A DNA stretch of 64,000 nucleotides. Origin: Muribaculum gordoncarteri (GTDB lineage: Bacteria > Bacteroidota > Bacteroidia > Bacteroidales > Muribaculaceae). The notes beneath the pieces are model-generated. The model did no database searches. It had not been told where the DNA came from and saw nothing but the letters and a program-made list of their open reading frames with translations. Each line of letters begins with the position of its first letter. Within the stretch, counting starts at the first letter, position 1. Positions 19,756 through 29,083 of this stretch are shown here, piece after piece. The DNA lies in NCBI RefSeq assembly GCF_004803695.1, contig NZ_CP039393.1, positions 372,001-436,000 of the forward strand. The letters are read 5' to 3'. The translations under genes were made by a program, and so were the position numbers.

Positions 19756-21192
19756 TTAATCGGCCGGTAGCAGTTTGGGTATCGACATGAACTCCTGACT
19801 CTGCTTCATCAATTCGGGATTCTCGATGTAACGGTTGTAATGTTCAGCCCAGTTGCGGTGAAACATTGTCGACATCAACAGGTCGTTGTAACGCTTGGCA
19901 AGTTTGAAGTCATCGTTTAGCAGCGCACATTTCACCATGTATTTGAGGAAATACACGCGTTTGCCGTATTTCACCGAGTGCTCCATCGCCCATCGGTATG
20001 ACTGGTTGGTCTTGCCGAGGTGGTAGTTCACGGGAACCTGCACGAATGCGGTCATTGTGAATGATTCATTTTTTCGGGGATTGCCGTCGGGTGTGTTTCG
20101 AGGTTTTATCGTGCTGTTGGCACCTCCTCCGAGTTTTATCAATGCAGTGTTGTTGAGCAGCGTCATGTTATAGTCAGGTTGTTCCTTCACGCGTGACATA
20201 ACGTTCACTACATTGTCCCATCGGTTATGGTCGATGTGATACAACATCAGCACCGTAGCACGCAGTTGTTCGCTTTTCTGTCCGGCTGAATATCCGTAGA
20301 GAGCTGTCAGCACCACACACGCTATAGTGAAATAGTTTACGCCTTTCGACGACTTGAATTTGTCGCCGATTAATTTTTGTGTCGCAGCCAATATCACCAG
20401 CAGCAGGCTTGTGGTAATCAACGGAATCCACAGATACATGTCCCATCCCTTCATCATCAGCTCGGGAAGACCTTTGACATAGAGGCAGTTGTTGTCGACC
20501 GTAGTTCCCGGCATATACCTGAAGTAGAGTTGTGGCACTGCTATTATTGCCGCAATCGTCACCACGATGGCCGTAATGCCTTGATAACGGCGCGAGAGCG
20601 TGATTGTAACCGTCTCACAGGCAATGCATATTACCCCGGCAAGCAGGGCGAAGAAACCGAAAAGCGGGTATGTCGCAACGATTATCACCCCTGTCACGGC
20701 TCTTAACATCGGATTGCCGATAGAGCGATAGGCAAGTAACGCTGCTGTCGACAGCGTAAATCCGAGTGTGTTGGAAAATAGGTAACCGGGAGTGTTGAGC
20801 GAAAGCCACGCCTCGTCGAGCTGCACTATGGTTGCAATCATCAGCAGCGGTGCTATGAGTGTGAGCGGATAGGCCGATCCGTCAAGCGAAAATGTGCGCT
20901 TGATTACCCATGACATGAAAATCCACAGCGCAACAAGTATCGTTACACCCAGCCAGGGATAGTACATGAATTGGGTTAGGAACGCGCCGATGTAACGCAA
21001 TATTCCTCCCGGATAGTTCATGAATGAATCGAAGAAGAGCCGGTTGGGCAGGAAGAGTGACATCTCATCATACCATCGTAACATGTACCCGTTTTTCTCT
21101 GCAAGCAGCATATATGAGAATACAATGAATGCCGATAATGTGATGATGTTGGGCGTTAATGTGAATTTGACTTTATTTTTTATTGGTGACAT
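19756..21192 (-). CDS. Multi-pass inner-membrane protein, DUF6057-like
   Basis: 478-residue membrane protein with about ten hydrophobic segments in the first two-thirds (for example IITLSAFIVFSYMLLA, LGVTILVALWIFMSWV, AVTGVIIVATYPLFGFFALLAG) and a soluble C-terminal part (TPDGNPRKNESFTM to the end). It resembles the DUF6057 family of Bacteroidales, known to me only as uncharacterised. The chosen start is ATG 21192. The frame stays open to a TTG at 21210, but that codon falls inside a good -7 promoter element. The gene converges with the PD40 lipoprotein gene, a pairing that suggests a shared envelope role. Function unknown. Confidence 0.72.
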   Translation of the reverse strand: MSPIKNKVKFTLTPNIITLSAFIVFSYMLLAEKNGYMLRWYDEMSLFLPNRLFFDSFMNYPGGILRYIGAFLTQFMYYPWLGVTILVALWIFMSWVIKRTFSLDGSAYPLTLIAPLLMIATIVQLDEAWLSLNTPGYLFSNTLGFTLSTAALLAYRSIGNPMLRAVTGVIIVATYPLFGFFALLAGVICIACETVTITLSRRYQGITAIVVTIAAIIAVPQLYFRYMPGTTVDNNCLYVKGLPELMMKGWDMYLWIPLITTSLLLVILAATQKLIGDKFKSSKGVNYFTIACVVLTALYGYSAGQKSEQLRATVLMLYHIDHNRWDNVVNVMSRVKEQPDYNMTLLNNTALIKLGGGANSTIKPRNTPDGNPRKNESFTMTAFVQVPVNYHLGKTNQSYRWAMEHSVKYGKRVYFLKYMVKCALLNDDFKLAKRYNDLLMSTMFHRNWAEHYNRYIENPELMKQSQEFMSIPKLLPAD

Positions 21193-21207
21193 AGCGTGAC
21201 TTTTTTG

Positions 21208-21215
21208 CAAAAATA
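21208..21215 (-). promoter_or_regulatory. -7 promoter element for the DUF6057-like gene
   Basis: On the minus strand the sequence reads TATTTTTG, matching TAnnTTTG. It lies 15 bases upstream of the ATG at 21192 and supports that start over the TTG at 21210. Confidence 0.55.
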
Positions 21216-21321
21216 GTGAAATTTATTATTATCGGATAACGAATGAGGGTCAAATAGGCGCATCGTAACATGGGTAGAGATTTATGTTACATATTTAGTT
21301 GCCCTATTCGCATTTTAGGCT

Positions 21322-21329
21322 TAATTTTG
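21322..21329 (+). promoter_or_regulatory. -7 promoter element for the GH97-GH43-GH43-CE6/GH95 operon
   Basis: TAATTTTG matches the Bacteroidetes -7 consensus TAnnTTTG. It lies 29 bases before the GH97 start, with a TTG-containing -33-like region around 21299. It implies that the second enzyme block is transcribed separately from the core. Confidence 0.55.
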
Positions 21330-21358
21330 TTAAATAACCAAAGATTTTCTTTATTGCA

Positions 21359-23314
21359 ATGGATAAATTCAGTTTATTATTTTTAGGATTGGCCACGGCG
21401 TTCTCGGCATCTGCTGCGTCAGATGTCGTATCAAGCCCCGATGGCAAACTTAGTGTTGAAGTGACCGATGCAGCGGGCACTCCGAAATACAGTGTGAAAT
21501 ACGACGGAGTCGATTTCCTGATGCCGTCACCGCTGGGCTTTGTAAGCGACTTGGGTGACTACACTTCAGGCATGACCATGACCGAAGTGACGCCCGTGAC
21601 CGAAATCCATGAGAGCTATTCACTCCCCAATATCAAGAAAAGCAACATTGATTATAACGCCAATCAGCGCACATTCAAGTTCACACGTGACGGCAAGCCC
21701 GTATATGATGTCATTTTTCAGGTTGCCGACAACGATGTAGCATTCAAGTATCACATATATCCGCAGCGCGACCGACGCAGCAGCGTCATCAAGAGCGAGG
21801 CTACCGGATTTGTCATGCCCGACGGCACAACCACATTCCTGTGTCCGCAGAGCAAGCCTATGGGCGGTTTCGCAGGCACATCGCCGAGTTACGAAACTTC
21901 CTACACCGTTGACGATGTACTTGGCAAGAACGGTTATGGCGCGGGTTACTCATTCCCCTGCCTGTTCCGTAACGGCGACAAGGGATGGACTCTCATCTCC
22001 GAAACAGGAGTCGACGGCGGTTACTGTGCAAGCCGACTCATGGGAGGTAACGGCAACACCTACAGCATTGGTTATCCCCAGGAGGGTGAGATGAACGGAC
22101 TCGGCTCGGCTTTTGCCGGAATTCCTCTTCCCGGTGAAACCCCGTGGCGCATAATCACCGTGGGAACCGACCTCGCTCCCATCGTTGAAACCACCGCACC
22201 TTTTGATGTAGTGTCACGCAAATATGAACCGTCACAGGACTACGACTACGGCAAGGGTTCGTGGAGCTGGATCATAGGCATGGACGGTGCTACAAATTAC
22301 GATGAGCAGCGCCGTTACATCGACTTCTCGGCAGCCATGGGCTATGAGTCGATACTTGTCGATGCGCTTTGGGACACCCAGATAGGCTATGACAAGATCG
22401 AGGAACTTGCTCGTTACGGAAAGTCAAAGGGTGTTGACCTCTATCTGTGGTACAACTCCAACGGCTACTGGAATCACGCTCCGCAGGGACCGCGTGGCAT
22501 CATGGATAACGCAATCGCCCGTCGCCGTGAGATGAAGTGGATGCACGACAACGGCATTCGCGGCATAAAGGTCGACTTCTTCGGCGGTGACAAGCAGGAG
22601 ATGATGCGCCTCTATGAGGAGATTCTCGCCGATGCCAATGATTACGGACTTCTCGTCATATTCCACGGCTGCACACTGCCTCGCGGATGGGAGAAAATGT
22701 ATCCCAACTTCGCTGCGAGCGAAGCCGTGCTTGCAAGCGAGAACCTGCACTTCTCGCAGGGCAGCTGCGATGCCGAGGCTTTCAACGCAACACTGCATCC
22801 GTTCATTCGCAACACTGTGGGCAGCATGGACTTCGGCGGCAGCGCGCTCAACAAGTTCTACAACTATAAGAACGAACCCAACCGAGGCAGCCGACGCGTG
22901 ACATCCGATGTATTCGCTCTCGCTACAGCCGTGTTGTTCCAGAGCCCCGTACAGCACTTCGCTCTTGCTCCCAACAACCTCACCGATGCTCCGGCATGGG
23001 CTATCGATTTCATGAAGAGCGTTCCCACAACATGGGACGACATCGAGTTCATCGACGGTTACCCTGGCCGTTATGTCGTTGTGGCACGCCGCAACGGCGA
23101 CAAGTGGTACATTGCCGGTGTAAACGCTCAGGACGCTCCGTGCGAACTGTCGCTTGAGCTTCCCATGATTGACCGCGAGCAGCCCGTCATGATGTACACC
23201 GACGATAAGGCTCTCAACGGTACCGCCAAGGAGATGAAGCTCAACAAGAAGAAGCCGCTCAAGGTTTCTATCCCGAGCAAGGGCGGCCTTGTCGTAGTTG
23301 GCAATGCAAAATAA
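21359..23314 (+). CDS. GH97 family glycosidase, probable retaining alpha-galactosidase type
   Basis: 651-residue secreted GH97 enzyme (signal peptide ending near FSASAAS). The N-terminal beta-sandwich (SSPDGKLSVEVTDAAGTPKYS, YHIYPQRDRRSS) is followed by a TIM barrel and a short C-terminal sandwich. In the barrel GIKVDFFGGD places an aspartate (D406) where retaining GH97 members, such as the characterised Bacteroides alpha-galactosidase, have the nucleophile. ASEAVLASENLH follows in the acid/base region. The motifs argue against the inverting SusB-type alpha-glucosidase subgroup. In this context it could remove galactosyl side groups from complex heteroxylan. It is the first gene of an apparent four-gene operon. 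Confidence 0.85.
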   Translation: MDKFSLLFLGLATAFSASAASDVVSSPDGKLSVEVTDAAGTPKYSVKYDGVDFLMPSPLGFVSDLGDYTSGMTMTEVTPVTEIHESYSLPNIKKSNIDYNANQRTFKFTRDGKPVYDVIFQVADNDVAFKYHIYPQRDRRSSVIKSEATGFVMPDGTTTFLCPQSKPMGGFAGTSPSYETSYTVDDVLGKNGYGAGYSFPCLFRNGDKGWTLISETGVDGGYCASRLMGGNGNTYSIGYPQEGEMNGLGSAFAGIPLPGETPWRIITVGTDLAPIVETTAPFDVVSRKYEPSQDYDYGKGSWSWIIGMDGATNYDEQRRYIDFSAAMGYESILVDALWDTQIGYDKIEELARYGKSKGVDLYLWYNSNGYWNHAPQGPRGIMDNAIARRREMKWMHDNGIRGIKVDFFGGDKQEMMRLYEEILADANDYGLLVIFHGCTLPRGWEKMYPNFAASEAVLASENLHFSQGSCDAEAFNATLHPFIRNTVGSMDFGGSALNKFYNYKNEPNRGSRRVTSDVFALATAVLFQSPVQHFALAPNNLTDAPAWAIDFMKSVPTTWDDIEFIDGYPGRYVVVARRNGDKWYIAGVNAQDAPCELSLELPMIDREQPVMMYTDDKALNGTAKEMKLNKKKPLKVSIPSKGGLVVVGNAK

Positions 23315-23346
23315 GTATTAACCATAAATCCATACATGTACATTTT

Positions 23347-24660
23347 ATGAAAATTATTGATTTAATGACTTTTGGAGCACTGGTTGCTTTGGGTGCTCCA
23401 TTTGCCGCGGCTCAGAATCCGTTGGTTCAGACAAAGTACACCGCCGACCCTGCGCCTATGGTGTATAATGACACTATTTACCTCTACACTACTCACGATG
23501 AGGATGATGCCGAGGGATTCAAGATGCTTGACTGGCTGCTTTACACTTCAACCGACATGGTTAACTGGACCGACCGGGGCGCTGTGGCTTCATTGAAGGA
23601 TTTCAAGTGGATTGACAAGGATAACGGAGCCTGGGCCGAACAGGTTATAGAGCGTAACGGCAAGTTCTACATGTATTGCCCGATTCACGGTAACGGCATA
23701 GGCGTGCTCGTAGCCGATTCGCCTTACGGCCCGTTCAAGGATCCCATAGGTAAGTCGCTCGTGTGGCAGAAAGAGCATTGGAACGACATAGATCCTACCG
23801 TATTCATCGATGACGACGGACAGGCTTACATGTATTGGGGCAACCCCGACCTCTACTATGTGAAGCTGAACGAGGATATGATTTCCTATTCGGGCGACAT
23901 CGTGAAACTGCCTCATATCGAGGATTATCAGGAGGGCCCCTGGTTCTATAAGAGAAACGGACACTACTATCTCGCGTTTGCGTCGACATGCTGCCCCGAG
24001 GGTATAGGCTATGCGATGAGCGACAGCCCCACAGGGCCTTGGGAATACAAGGGACACATCATGGACCACACTCAGCGCACTCGCGGCAACCATCCCGGTA
24101 TAATCGACTATAAGGGGAAATCCTATGTGTTCGGATTGAATTATGACCTGTTGCGCATTGAAACCGACAAGCACAAGGAGCGCCGCTCGGTTTCAGCCGC
24201 CGAAATGCACTACAATCCCGATGGAACTATCAAGGAGGTTCCCTATTGGAAGGACAACGTTCTCGAGCAGATAGAATTCTTCAACCCCTATCGCAGAGTT
24301 GAAGCCGAAACAATGGCTTGGGGTTACGGATTGAAGACCGCTCCTCTCGCCGACGGAGGTATATGCGTCAACAACATCGACAATGGTGAAACGCTCACAT
24401 TGCGTGGTGTCGATTTTGGCAAGAAAGGCGCCAAGAACTTCAAGGCGGCAACCCGCAACGCCAAGCAGGGAGCAGTAATCGAAGTGCGTCTTGACAGCGA
24501 CAAGGGTCCCGTGGTGGCAACACTTCCTCTCAAGTCTTCAGCCGACTTCTCGCTGTCGGAGTGCAAGGTCAAGGGCGCCAAGGGTGTACACGATGTAGTG
24601 TTCTGTTTCAAAGGCGACGGTGACAATCTGTTTGAATGGGACTACTGGCAATTCAATTGA
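23347..24660 (+). CDS. GH43 glycosidase with C-terminal CBM6-like module
   Basis: 437-residue secreted enzyme with a signal peptide cleaved near AAAQ. The GH43 propeller spans about residues 25-315 with base in YTADPAPM (D34), pKa modulator in NDIDPTVFIDDDG (D149) and acid in QEGPWFYKRNG (E196). From about residue 318 a CBM6-type beta-sandwich follows (YRRVEAETMAWGYGLKTAP, GVHDVVFCFKGDG, EWDYWQF). Related enzymes act as arabinofuranosidases or beta-xylosidases on arabinoxylan fragments. It lies 32 bases after GH97 and 29 bases before another GH43 gene. An in-frame ATG at codon 7 is a possible alternative start but would shorten the signal peptide. Confidence 0.88.
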   Translation: MKIIDLMTFGALVALGAPFAAAQNPLVQTKYTADPAPMVYNDTIYLYTTHDEDDAEGFKMLDWLLYTSTDMVNWTDRGAVASLKDFKWIDKDNGAWAEQVIERNGKFYMYCPIHGNGIGVLVADSPYGPFKDPIGKSLVWQKEHWNDIDPTVFIDDDGQAYMYWGNPDLYYVKLNEDMISYSGDIVKLPHIEDYQEGPWFYKRNGHYYLAFASTCCPEGIGYAMSDSPTGPWEYKGHIMDHTQRTRGNHPGIIDYKGKSYVFGLNYDLLRIETDKHKERRSVSAAEMHYNPDGTIKEVPYWKDNVLEQIEFFNPYRRVEAETMAWGYGLKTAPLADGGICVNNIDNGETLTLRGVDFGKKGAKNFKAATRNAKQGAVIEVRLDSDKGPVVATLPLKSSADFSLSECKVKGAKGVHDVVFCFKGDGDNLFEWDYWQFN

Positions 24661-24689
24661 ACGCAGAATAACAAGTTTTAAATAAAAAA

Positions 24690-25736
24690 ATGAAATCTTA
24701 CATTGCAATGGCTGTACTGTGCATGCTTGCAAGCTGTGCCGGTACAGGAACAAAAAAGGGTGAAGCCAATACCGAAGAGCCAAAGGACAGCACTTTTGCT
24801 TTCGTAGGCAATCCTATCGTGAAAAACAAGTTTACCGCCGACCCGGCCCCGATGGTGCATGACGGCCGTCTTTACCTCTATGTAGGACATGACGAGTACT
24901 ATGCCGGTCAGGACTCGGCTTCGGGCGGCAAGGAGTTCAACATCACCGAATGGTTGTGCTACTCTACTCCCGACATGAAGGAGTGGACCGACCACGGTGT
25001 TGTGTTGCGTCCCTCCGACTTTGCTTGGTCGCAGAAGACCCGTGAAGTGGGCGATGCCTGGGCTTCGCAGGTGGTTGAGCGTGACGGTAAGTTCTACTAC
25101 TATACAACTCTGCAGGGCAACGAGGAGTATCCCGGCTATGCGGTTGGTGTTGCCGTGAGCGACAGCCCCACAGGGCCGTTTGTCGATGCAATAGGCAAGC
25201 CTCTTGTGTCGGATGACATGACCGACAACGGTAAGCGCGGATGGTGGAACGACATCGATCCCACTGTGCTTATCGACGGTGACGATGCATGGCTGTGCTG
25301 GGGTAACGGAACCTGCTTCCTTGCCAAGCTGAAGCCCAACATGATCGAAATCGACGGCGACATAAAGGTTGTCGATGTACCTCGTTACGTTGAGGGCCCC
25401 TGGCTGCACAAGCGCGGCGACATCTACTACCTTACCTATGCTTCAATAGGTAACGGAGGTGAAACTATCGCTTATGCCACAGCCGACAGTGTCAATGGTG
25501 AGTGGACTCCGCGCGGTGAGGTGACCGGCGCTGCCAAAAACAGCTTCACAATACATCCGGGAATCGCCGATTTCAATGGCCAGACCTATCTCTTCTATCA
25601 CAATGCCGATCTTACAATCGACAGCATTCCCGGTGCAATCGGTCGTCGTGCAGTGTGTGTCGACAAGCTCAATTACGATGAAAACGGCTTGATGATACCT
25701 GTAGAGCAGACAGTAGGCGGCGGTATCCTTGAATAA
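24690..25736 (+). CDS. GH43 lipoprotein glycosidase (xylosidase/arabinofuranosidase type)
   Basis: 348-residue single-domain GH43 enzyme with a lipoprotein signal (lipobox LASC then AGTGTKK, which lacks the acidic surface-export residues, so it is probably periplasmic). The three catalytic acids are visible: FTADPAPM (D51), NDIDPTVLIDGDD (D190) and VEGPWLHKRGD (E235). It is paralogous to the preceding GH43 (shared KFTADPAPMV start, WASQVVERDGKFYYY stretch) but lacks the CBM6 module. It probably removes arabinose or xylose from imported oligosaccharides. Exact linkage preference is not evident from the sequence. Confidence 0.88.
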   Translation: MKSYIAMAVLCMLASCAGTGTKKGEANTEEPKDSTFAFVGNPIVKNKFTADPAPMVHDGRLYLYVGHDEYYAGQDSASGGKEFNITEWLCYSTPDMKEWTDHGVVLRPSDFAWSQKTREVGDAWASQVVERDGKFYYYTTLQGNEEYPGYAVGVAVSDSPTGPFVDAIGKPLVSDDMTDNGKRGWWNDIDPTVLIDGDDAWLCWGNGTCFLAKLKPNMIEIDGDIKVVDVPRYVEGPWLHKRGDIYYLTYASIGNGGETIAYATADSVNGEWTPRGEVTGAAKNSFTIHPGIADFNGQTYLFYHNADLTIDSIPGAIGRRAVCVDKLNYDENGLMIPVEQTVGGGILE

Positions 25737-25767
25737 TTAAAAAGTAACGAATATGAAAATAACGAAT

Positions 25768-28700
25768 ATGAAAAGAAGTATTTGGATTTTGTTGATGGTG
25801 ATGGCTCTTGGCTTGTCGGCCAAGAGTCATCCCGACAAAAACTTTCACATATACCTTTGTTTAGGACAGTCCAACATGGAAGGTAACGCTCCCATTGAAG
25901 AGTGTGACCGACTTGGCATAAGCCCGCGACAGCTGATGATGTCGGCGGTGGATTGTCCCGACCTCGGACGCGAAAAGGGCAAGTGGTACACAGCCGTTCC
26001 GCCGTTGGCACGTTGCAACACCGGATTGACTCCGGCCGATTATTTCGGACGCACTTTGGTCGCCAATCTTCCCGAGGATGTAAGGGTGGGCGTGATTAAT
26101 GTCGCAATTGGCGGCTGTAAGATAGAGCTGTTTGACGAAGATATATGCGAAGAATATCTTTCCAAGCAGGCCGACTGGATGAAGAATTTTGCGTCATCCT
26201 ACGACGGTCATCCCTATCGTCATCTTGTTGAACTTGCCCGTTCAGCTCAGAAGGATGGTGTAATCAAGGGCATATTGGTTCATCAGGGCGAGTCAAATAA
26301 CGGCGAAATCGAGTGGCTCGACAAGGTCAAGAAAGTCTACAACCGACTGTTGAAGGACTTGAAGCTCAAGGCCAAGGATGTGCCGTTGCTTGTAGGCGAG
26401 ATGCTTCCTGCCGAATCGGGCGGCCACTGTGCCGGCATGAATACGATCATTGCCAAGATTCCCGAGGTTATACCTACGGGCCATGTCATATCGTCGGCCG
26501 GATGCCAGGGTGCTCCCGACGGACTGCATTTCACCGCTCAGGGCTATCGTAAGCTCGGCGAGCGCTATGCGCTTAAGATGCTCGAACTTATGGGCATTCC
26601 CGCCGAGGTGTCGATTGTGCCCGGCGACATGAGGCTCACCTACAATGAGCCGGCCAAGACCTGGGTTGAGGCTCTGCCTATCGGAAACTCCAAGATGGGT
26701 GCCATGATATACGGCGGAGTGCCGCGTGACGAGATTCAGCTGAACGAGGAAACTTTCTGGGCCGGCGGTCCCTACAGCAACAACAACCCCGCTGCCCGTC
26801 AGGCTCTTGACTCGATACGCGGACTGGTGTTTGCCGACAAGTTCGGCGAGGCCCAGAAACTCATCGATGCTACATTCATGACTCCGCAGCACGGAATGCG
26901 TTATCTTCCCTTCGGAAGCCTGTTCCTCAATTTCCCCGGACAAAACAACTACAGCGACTACTCCCGTACACTCGACCTTGACAACGCCATGGCAGCCACT
27001 ACCTATGTTGTCGACGGTGTGCGTTATCGTCGCACAGCTTTTGCTCCATTTGGCAACGACATAATCGTTATGACAGTCGAGGCCGACCGCAAGGGTGCGC
27101 TCAATTTCAATCTCGGTTACTCTTGTCAGCTTGAGCACACAGTCAAGGCTTCGGGCGACTCTCTCACTATATCGATAAACGGGGTAGAGCAGGAGGGTGT
27201 TCCCGCCGCATTGCATGCTGCTGCAATTGTCAAGGTTGTAACCGACGGACAGCTGTCGTGCAGCGGTGATTCGCTCATGGTAAAGGATGCGGGCAATGCC
27301 ACAATCTACATTTCGGGTGCCACCAACTTTGTAAGTTACAACAACACAAGCGGCGATGCCCTTGCCTCGGCATCAAAGACACTGGCTGCGGCCATGAAGC
27401 GTCCCTATTTCATGCTTGCGGCCATGCACGTGCGCAACTACAAAAACATGATGGGTCGTGTGACACTGAATCTTCCCGGCAGTTCCAAGTCGAAGGCCGA
27501 CACACGCAGCCGCATTGCGGCCTATCGTGACGGAGGCGACGAGCAGCTTGCCGCGCTGTTGTTCCAGTATGGCCGTTACCTGCTCATCAGCTCTTCCCAG
27601 CCCGGCGGACAGCCTGCCAATCTTCAGGGTATATGGAATGCAAGCTCAAATGCTCCGTGGGACAGCAAGTACACTCTCAACATAAATGCCGAGATGAACT
27701 ATTGGCCCGCCGAGGTTACCAACCTGAGCGAAACACATCAGCCGTTGTTTGACATGATTACCGATCTGTCGAAAACTGGTGCCGTTACCGCCTCCGAGCT
27801 ATACGGTGCAAAAGGATGGGTTGCCCATCACAACACCGATATATGGCGCGCTTGCGGTCCTGTTGATGCCGCTGCCTGGGGCATGTGGCCCAATGGCGGT
27901 GCATGGCTTGCTACCCACTTGTGGCAGCACTACCTCTATACCGGCGACAAGGAGTTCTTGAAGAAGTACTATCCCATAATGAAGGGTTGTGCCGATTTCT
28001 GCATGAGCAATATGGTGGAGCATCCCCGTCACGGATGGCTTGTTACCGTTCCCTCTACATCGCCCGAGCACGGTTACAGCAGTGATGGCTCTACAATTAT
28101 AGCAGGATGCACGATGGACAATCAGATAGCGTTTGACGCGATGAACAACGTTATGCTGGCTGCCGAGGTTCTCGGAGTGGATGCCGCTTACCGTGATTCG
28201 CTGCGCCACACCATCGACCGTCTGCCTCCCATGCAGGTGGGCCGTCACGGACAGCTGCAGGAATGGCTTGTCGACGCCGATAATCCACGTGACGAGCATC
28301 GCCATGTGTCACATCTCTATGGACTCTATCCGAGCAATCAGATTTCGCCTTATGCCAATCCCGTTCTTTTCGCAGGCTCACGTAACACATTGAACCAGCG
28401 CGGTGACAAGGCTACCGGATGGAGTATAGGATGGAAGCTTAACCTGTGGGCGCGACTGCTCGACGGCAACCATGCCTACGAAATCGTGCGCAATCTCATC
28501 TCCCTGCTTCCCGACGACCGCAGCGCACGCAAATATCCTGACGGACGATTGTATCCCAACATGTTTGACGCGCATCCGCCGTTCCAGATCGACGGTAACT
28601 TCGGATTTACTGCCGGTGTGGCCGAGATGCTTCTTCAGAGTCACGATGGAGCTGTGCAGTTGCTGCCCGCTCTTCCCGACGCATGGAGCGCCGGAAGCGT

Positions 28701-29007
28701 GACCGGACTGAAGGCTCGCGGAAACTTCGATGTCAACATGACATGGAACGATGGAAAACTCAGTGAGGCGCGCATTGCCTCGCGTAACGGCGGTGTTCTG
28801 CGCTTGCGCTCCTATGTGCCGCTGAAGGGCGACAATCTGCGCAAGGCTTCGGGTCCTTGCCCCAATCCGCTTTATGCAAGCGCCAAGGTGGCTAAGCCCA
28901 TTGTCAACGGTAATGCGGCTGATGCACGTGTCGACCTCCCCGAAATATACGAATACGACATTGACACCGCCCCGGGCGATGTAATAACTGTATATGCCGA
29001 CCTGTAG
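25768..29007 (+). CDS. CE6-type acetyl esterase fused to GH95 glycosidase
   Basis: About 1079 residues from ATG 25768 (MKRSIWILL, a clean signal peptide). An ATG five codons earlier at 25753 is also in frame. The first about 280 residues are an SGNH/SASA-type esterase of the CE6 acetyl-xylan esterase kind: LGQSNMEG holds the nucleophile serine, then HQGESN and the DGLHFTAQG block with the catalytic Asp/His. From about residue 285 a complete GH95 enzyme follows: [31 protein letters not shown] with substrate-binding asparagines, SPEHG with the probable acid, and [12 protein letters not shown] with the base aspartate. GH95 members are alpha-L-fucosidases or alpha-L-galactosidases. In xylan loci the L-galactosidase activity is the better guess. 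It is the last gene of the block. Confidence 0.87.
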   Translation: MKRSIWILLMVMALGLSAKSHPDKNFHIYLCLGQSNMEGNAPIEECDRLGISPRQLMMSAVDCPDLGREKGKWYTAVPPLARCNTGLTPADYFGRTLVANLPEDVRVGVINVAIGGCKIELFDEDICEEYLSKQADWMKNFASSYDGHPYRHLVELARSAQKDGVIKGILVHQGESNNGEIEWLDKVKKVYNRLLKDLKLKAKDVPLLVGEMLPAESGGHCAGMNTIIAKIPEVIPTGHVISSAGCQGAPDGLHFTAQGYRKLGERYALKMLELMGIPAEVSIVPGDMRLTYNEPAKTWVEALPIGNSKMGAMIYGGVPRDEIQLNEETFWAGGPYSNNNPAARQALDSIRGLVFADKFGEAQKLIDATFMTPQHGMRYLPFGSLFLNFPGQNNYSDYSRTLDLDNAMAATTYVVDGVRYRRTAFAPFGNDIIVMTVEADRKGALNFNLGYSCQLEHTVKASGDSLTISINGVEQEGVPAALHAAAIVKVVTDGQLSCSGDSLMVKDAGNATIYISGATNFVSYNNTSGDALASASKTLAAAMKRPYFMLAAMHVRNYKNMMGRVTLNLPGSSKSKADTRSRIAAYRDGGDEQLAALLFQYGRYLLISSSQPGGQPANLQGIWNASSNAPWDSKYTLNINAEMNYWPAEVTNLSETHQPLFDMITDLSKTGAVTASELYGAKGWVAHHNTDIWRACGPVDAAAWGMWPNGGAWLATHLWQHYLYTGDKEFLKKYYPIMKGCADFCMSNMVEHPRHGWLVTVPSTSPEHGYSSDGSTIIAGCTMDNQIAFDAMNNVMLAAEVLGVDAAYRDSLRHTIDRLPPMQVGRHGQLQEWLVDADNPRDEHRHVSHLYGLYPSNQISPYANPVLFAGSRNTLNQRGDKATGWSIGWKLNLWARLLDGNHAYEIVRNLISLLPDDRSARKYPDGRLYPNMFDAHPPFQIDGNFGFTAGVAEMLLQSHDGAVQLLPALPDAWSAGSVTGLKARGNFDVNMTWNDGKLSEARIASRNGGVLRLRSYVPLKGDNLRKASGPCPNPLYASAKVAKPIVNGNAADARVDLPEIYEYDIDTAPGDVITVYADL

Positions 29008-29049
29008 CAGGACGGCATTGCGGCTTTTTTATTAATGAAAATTGGGATG

Positions 29050-29083
29050 ACACCCCGCTCACTCTTCCGGTGAGTCGGGGTGT
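29050..29083. terminator. Hairpin at the convergent ends of the GH95 fusion and regulator genes
   Basis: Left arm 29050-29062 pairs with right arm 29070-29083 with one bulged base. It overlaps the regulator stop codon. It lacks a strong T run on either strand, so its role as a bidirectional terminator is only probable. Confidence 0.45.

Noticed and set aside
21193-21210. Upstream TTG start for the DUF6057-like gene
   Set aside because: The TTG lies within a good -7 promoter element; the ATG at 21192 is more probable.
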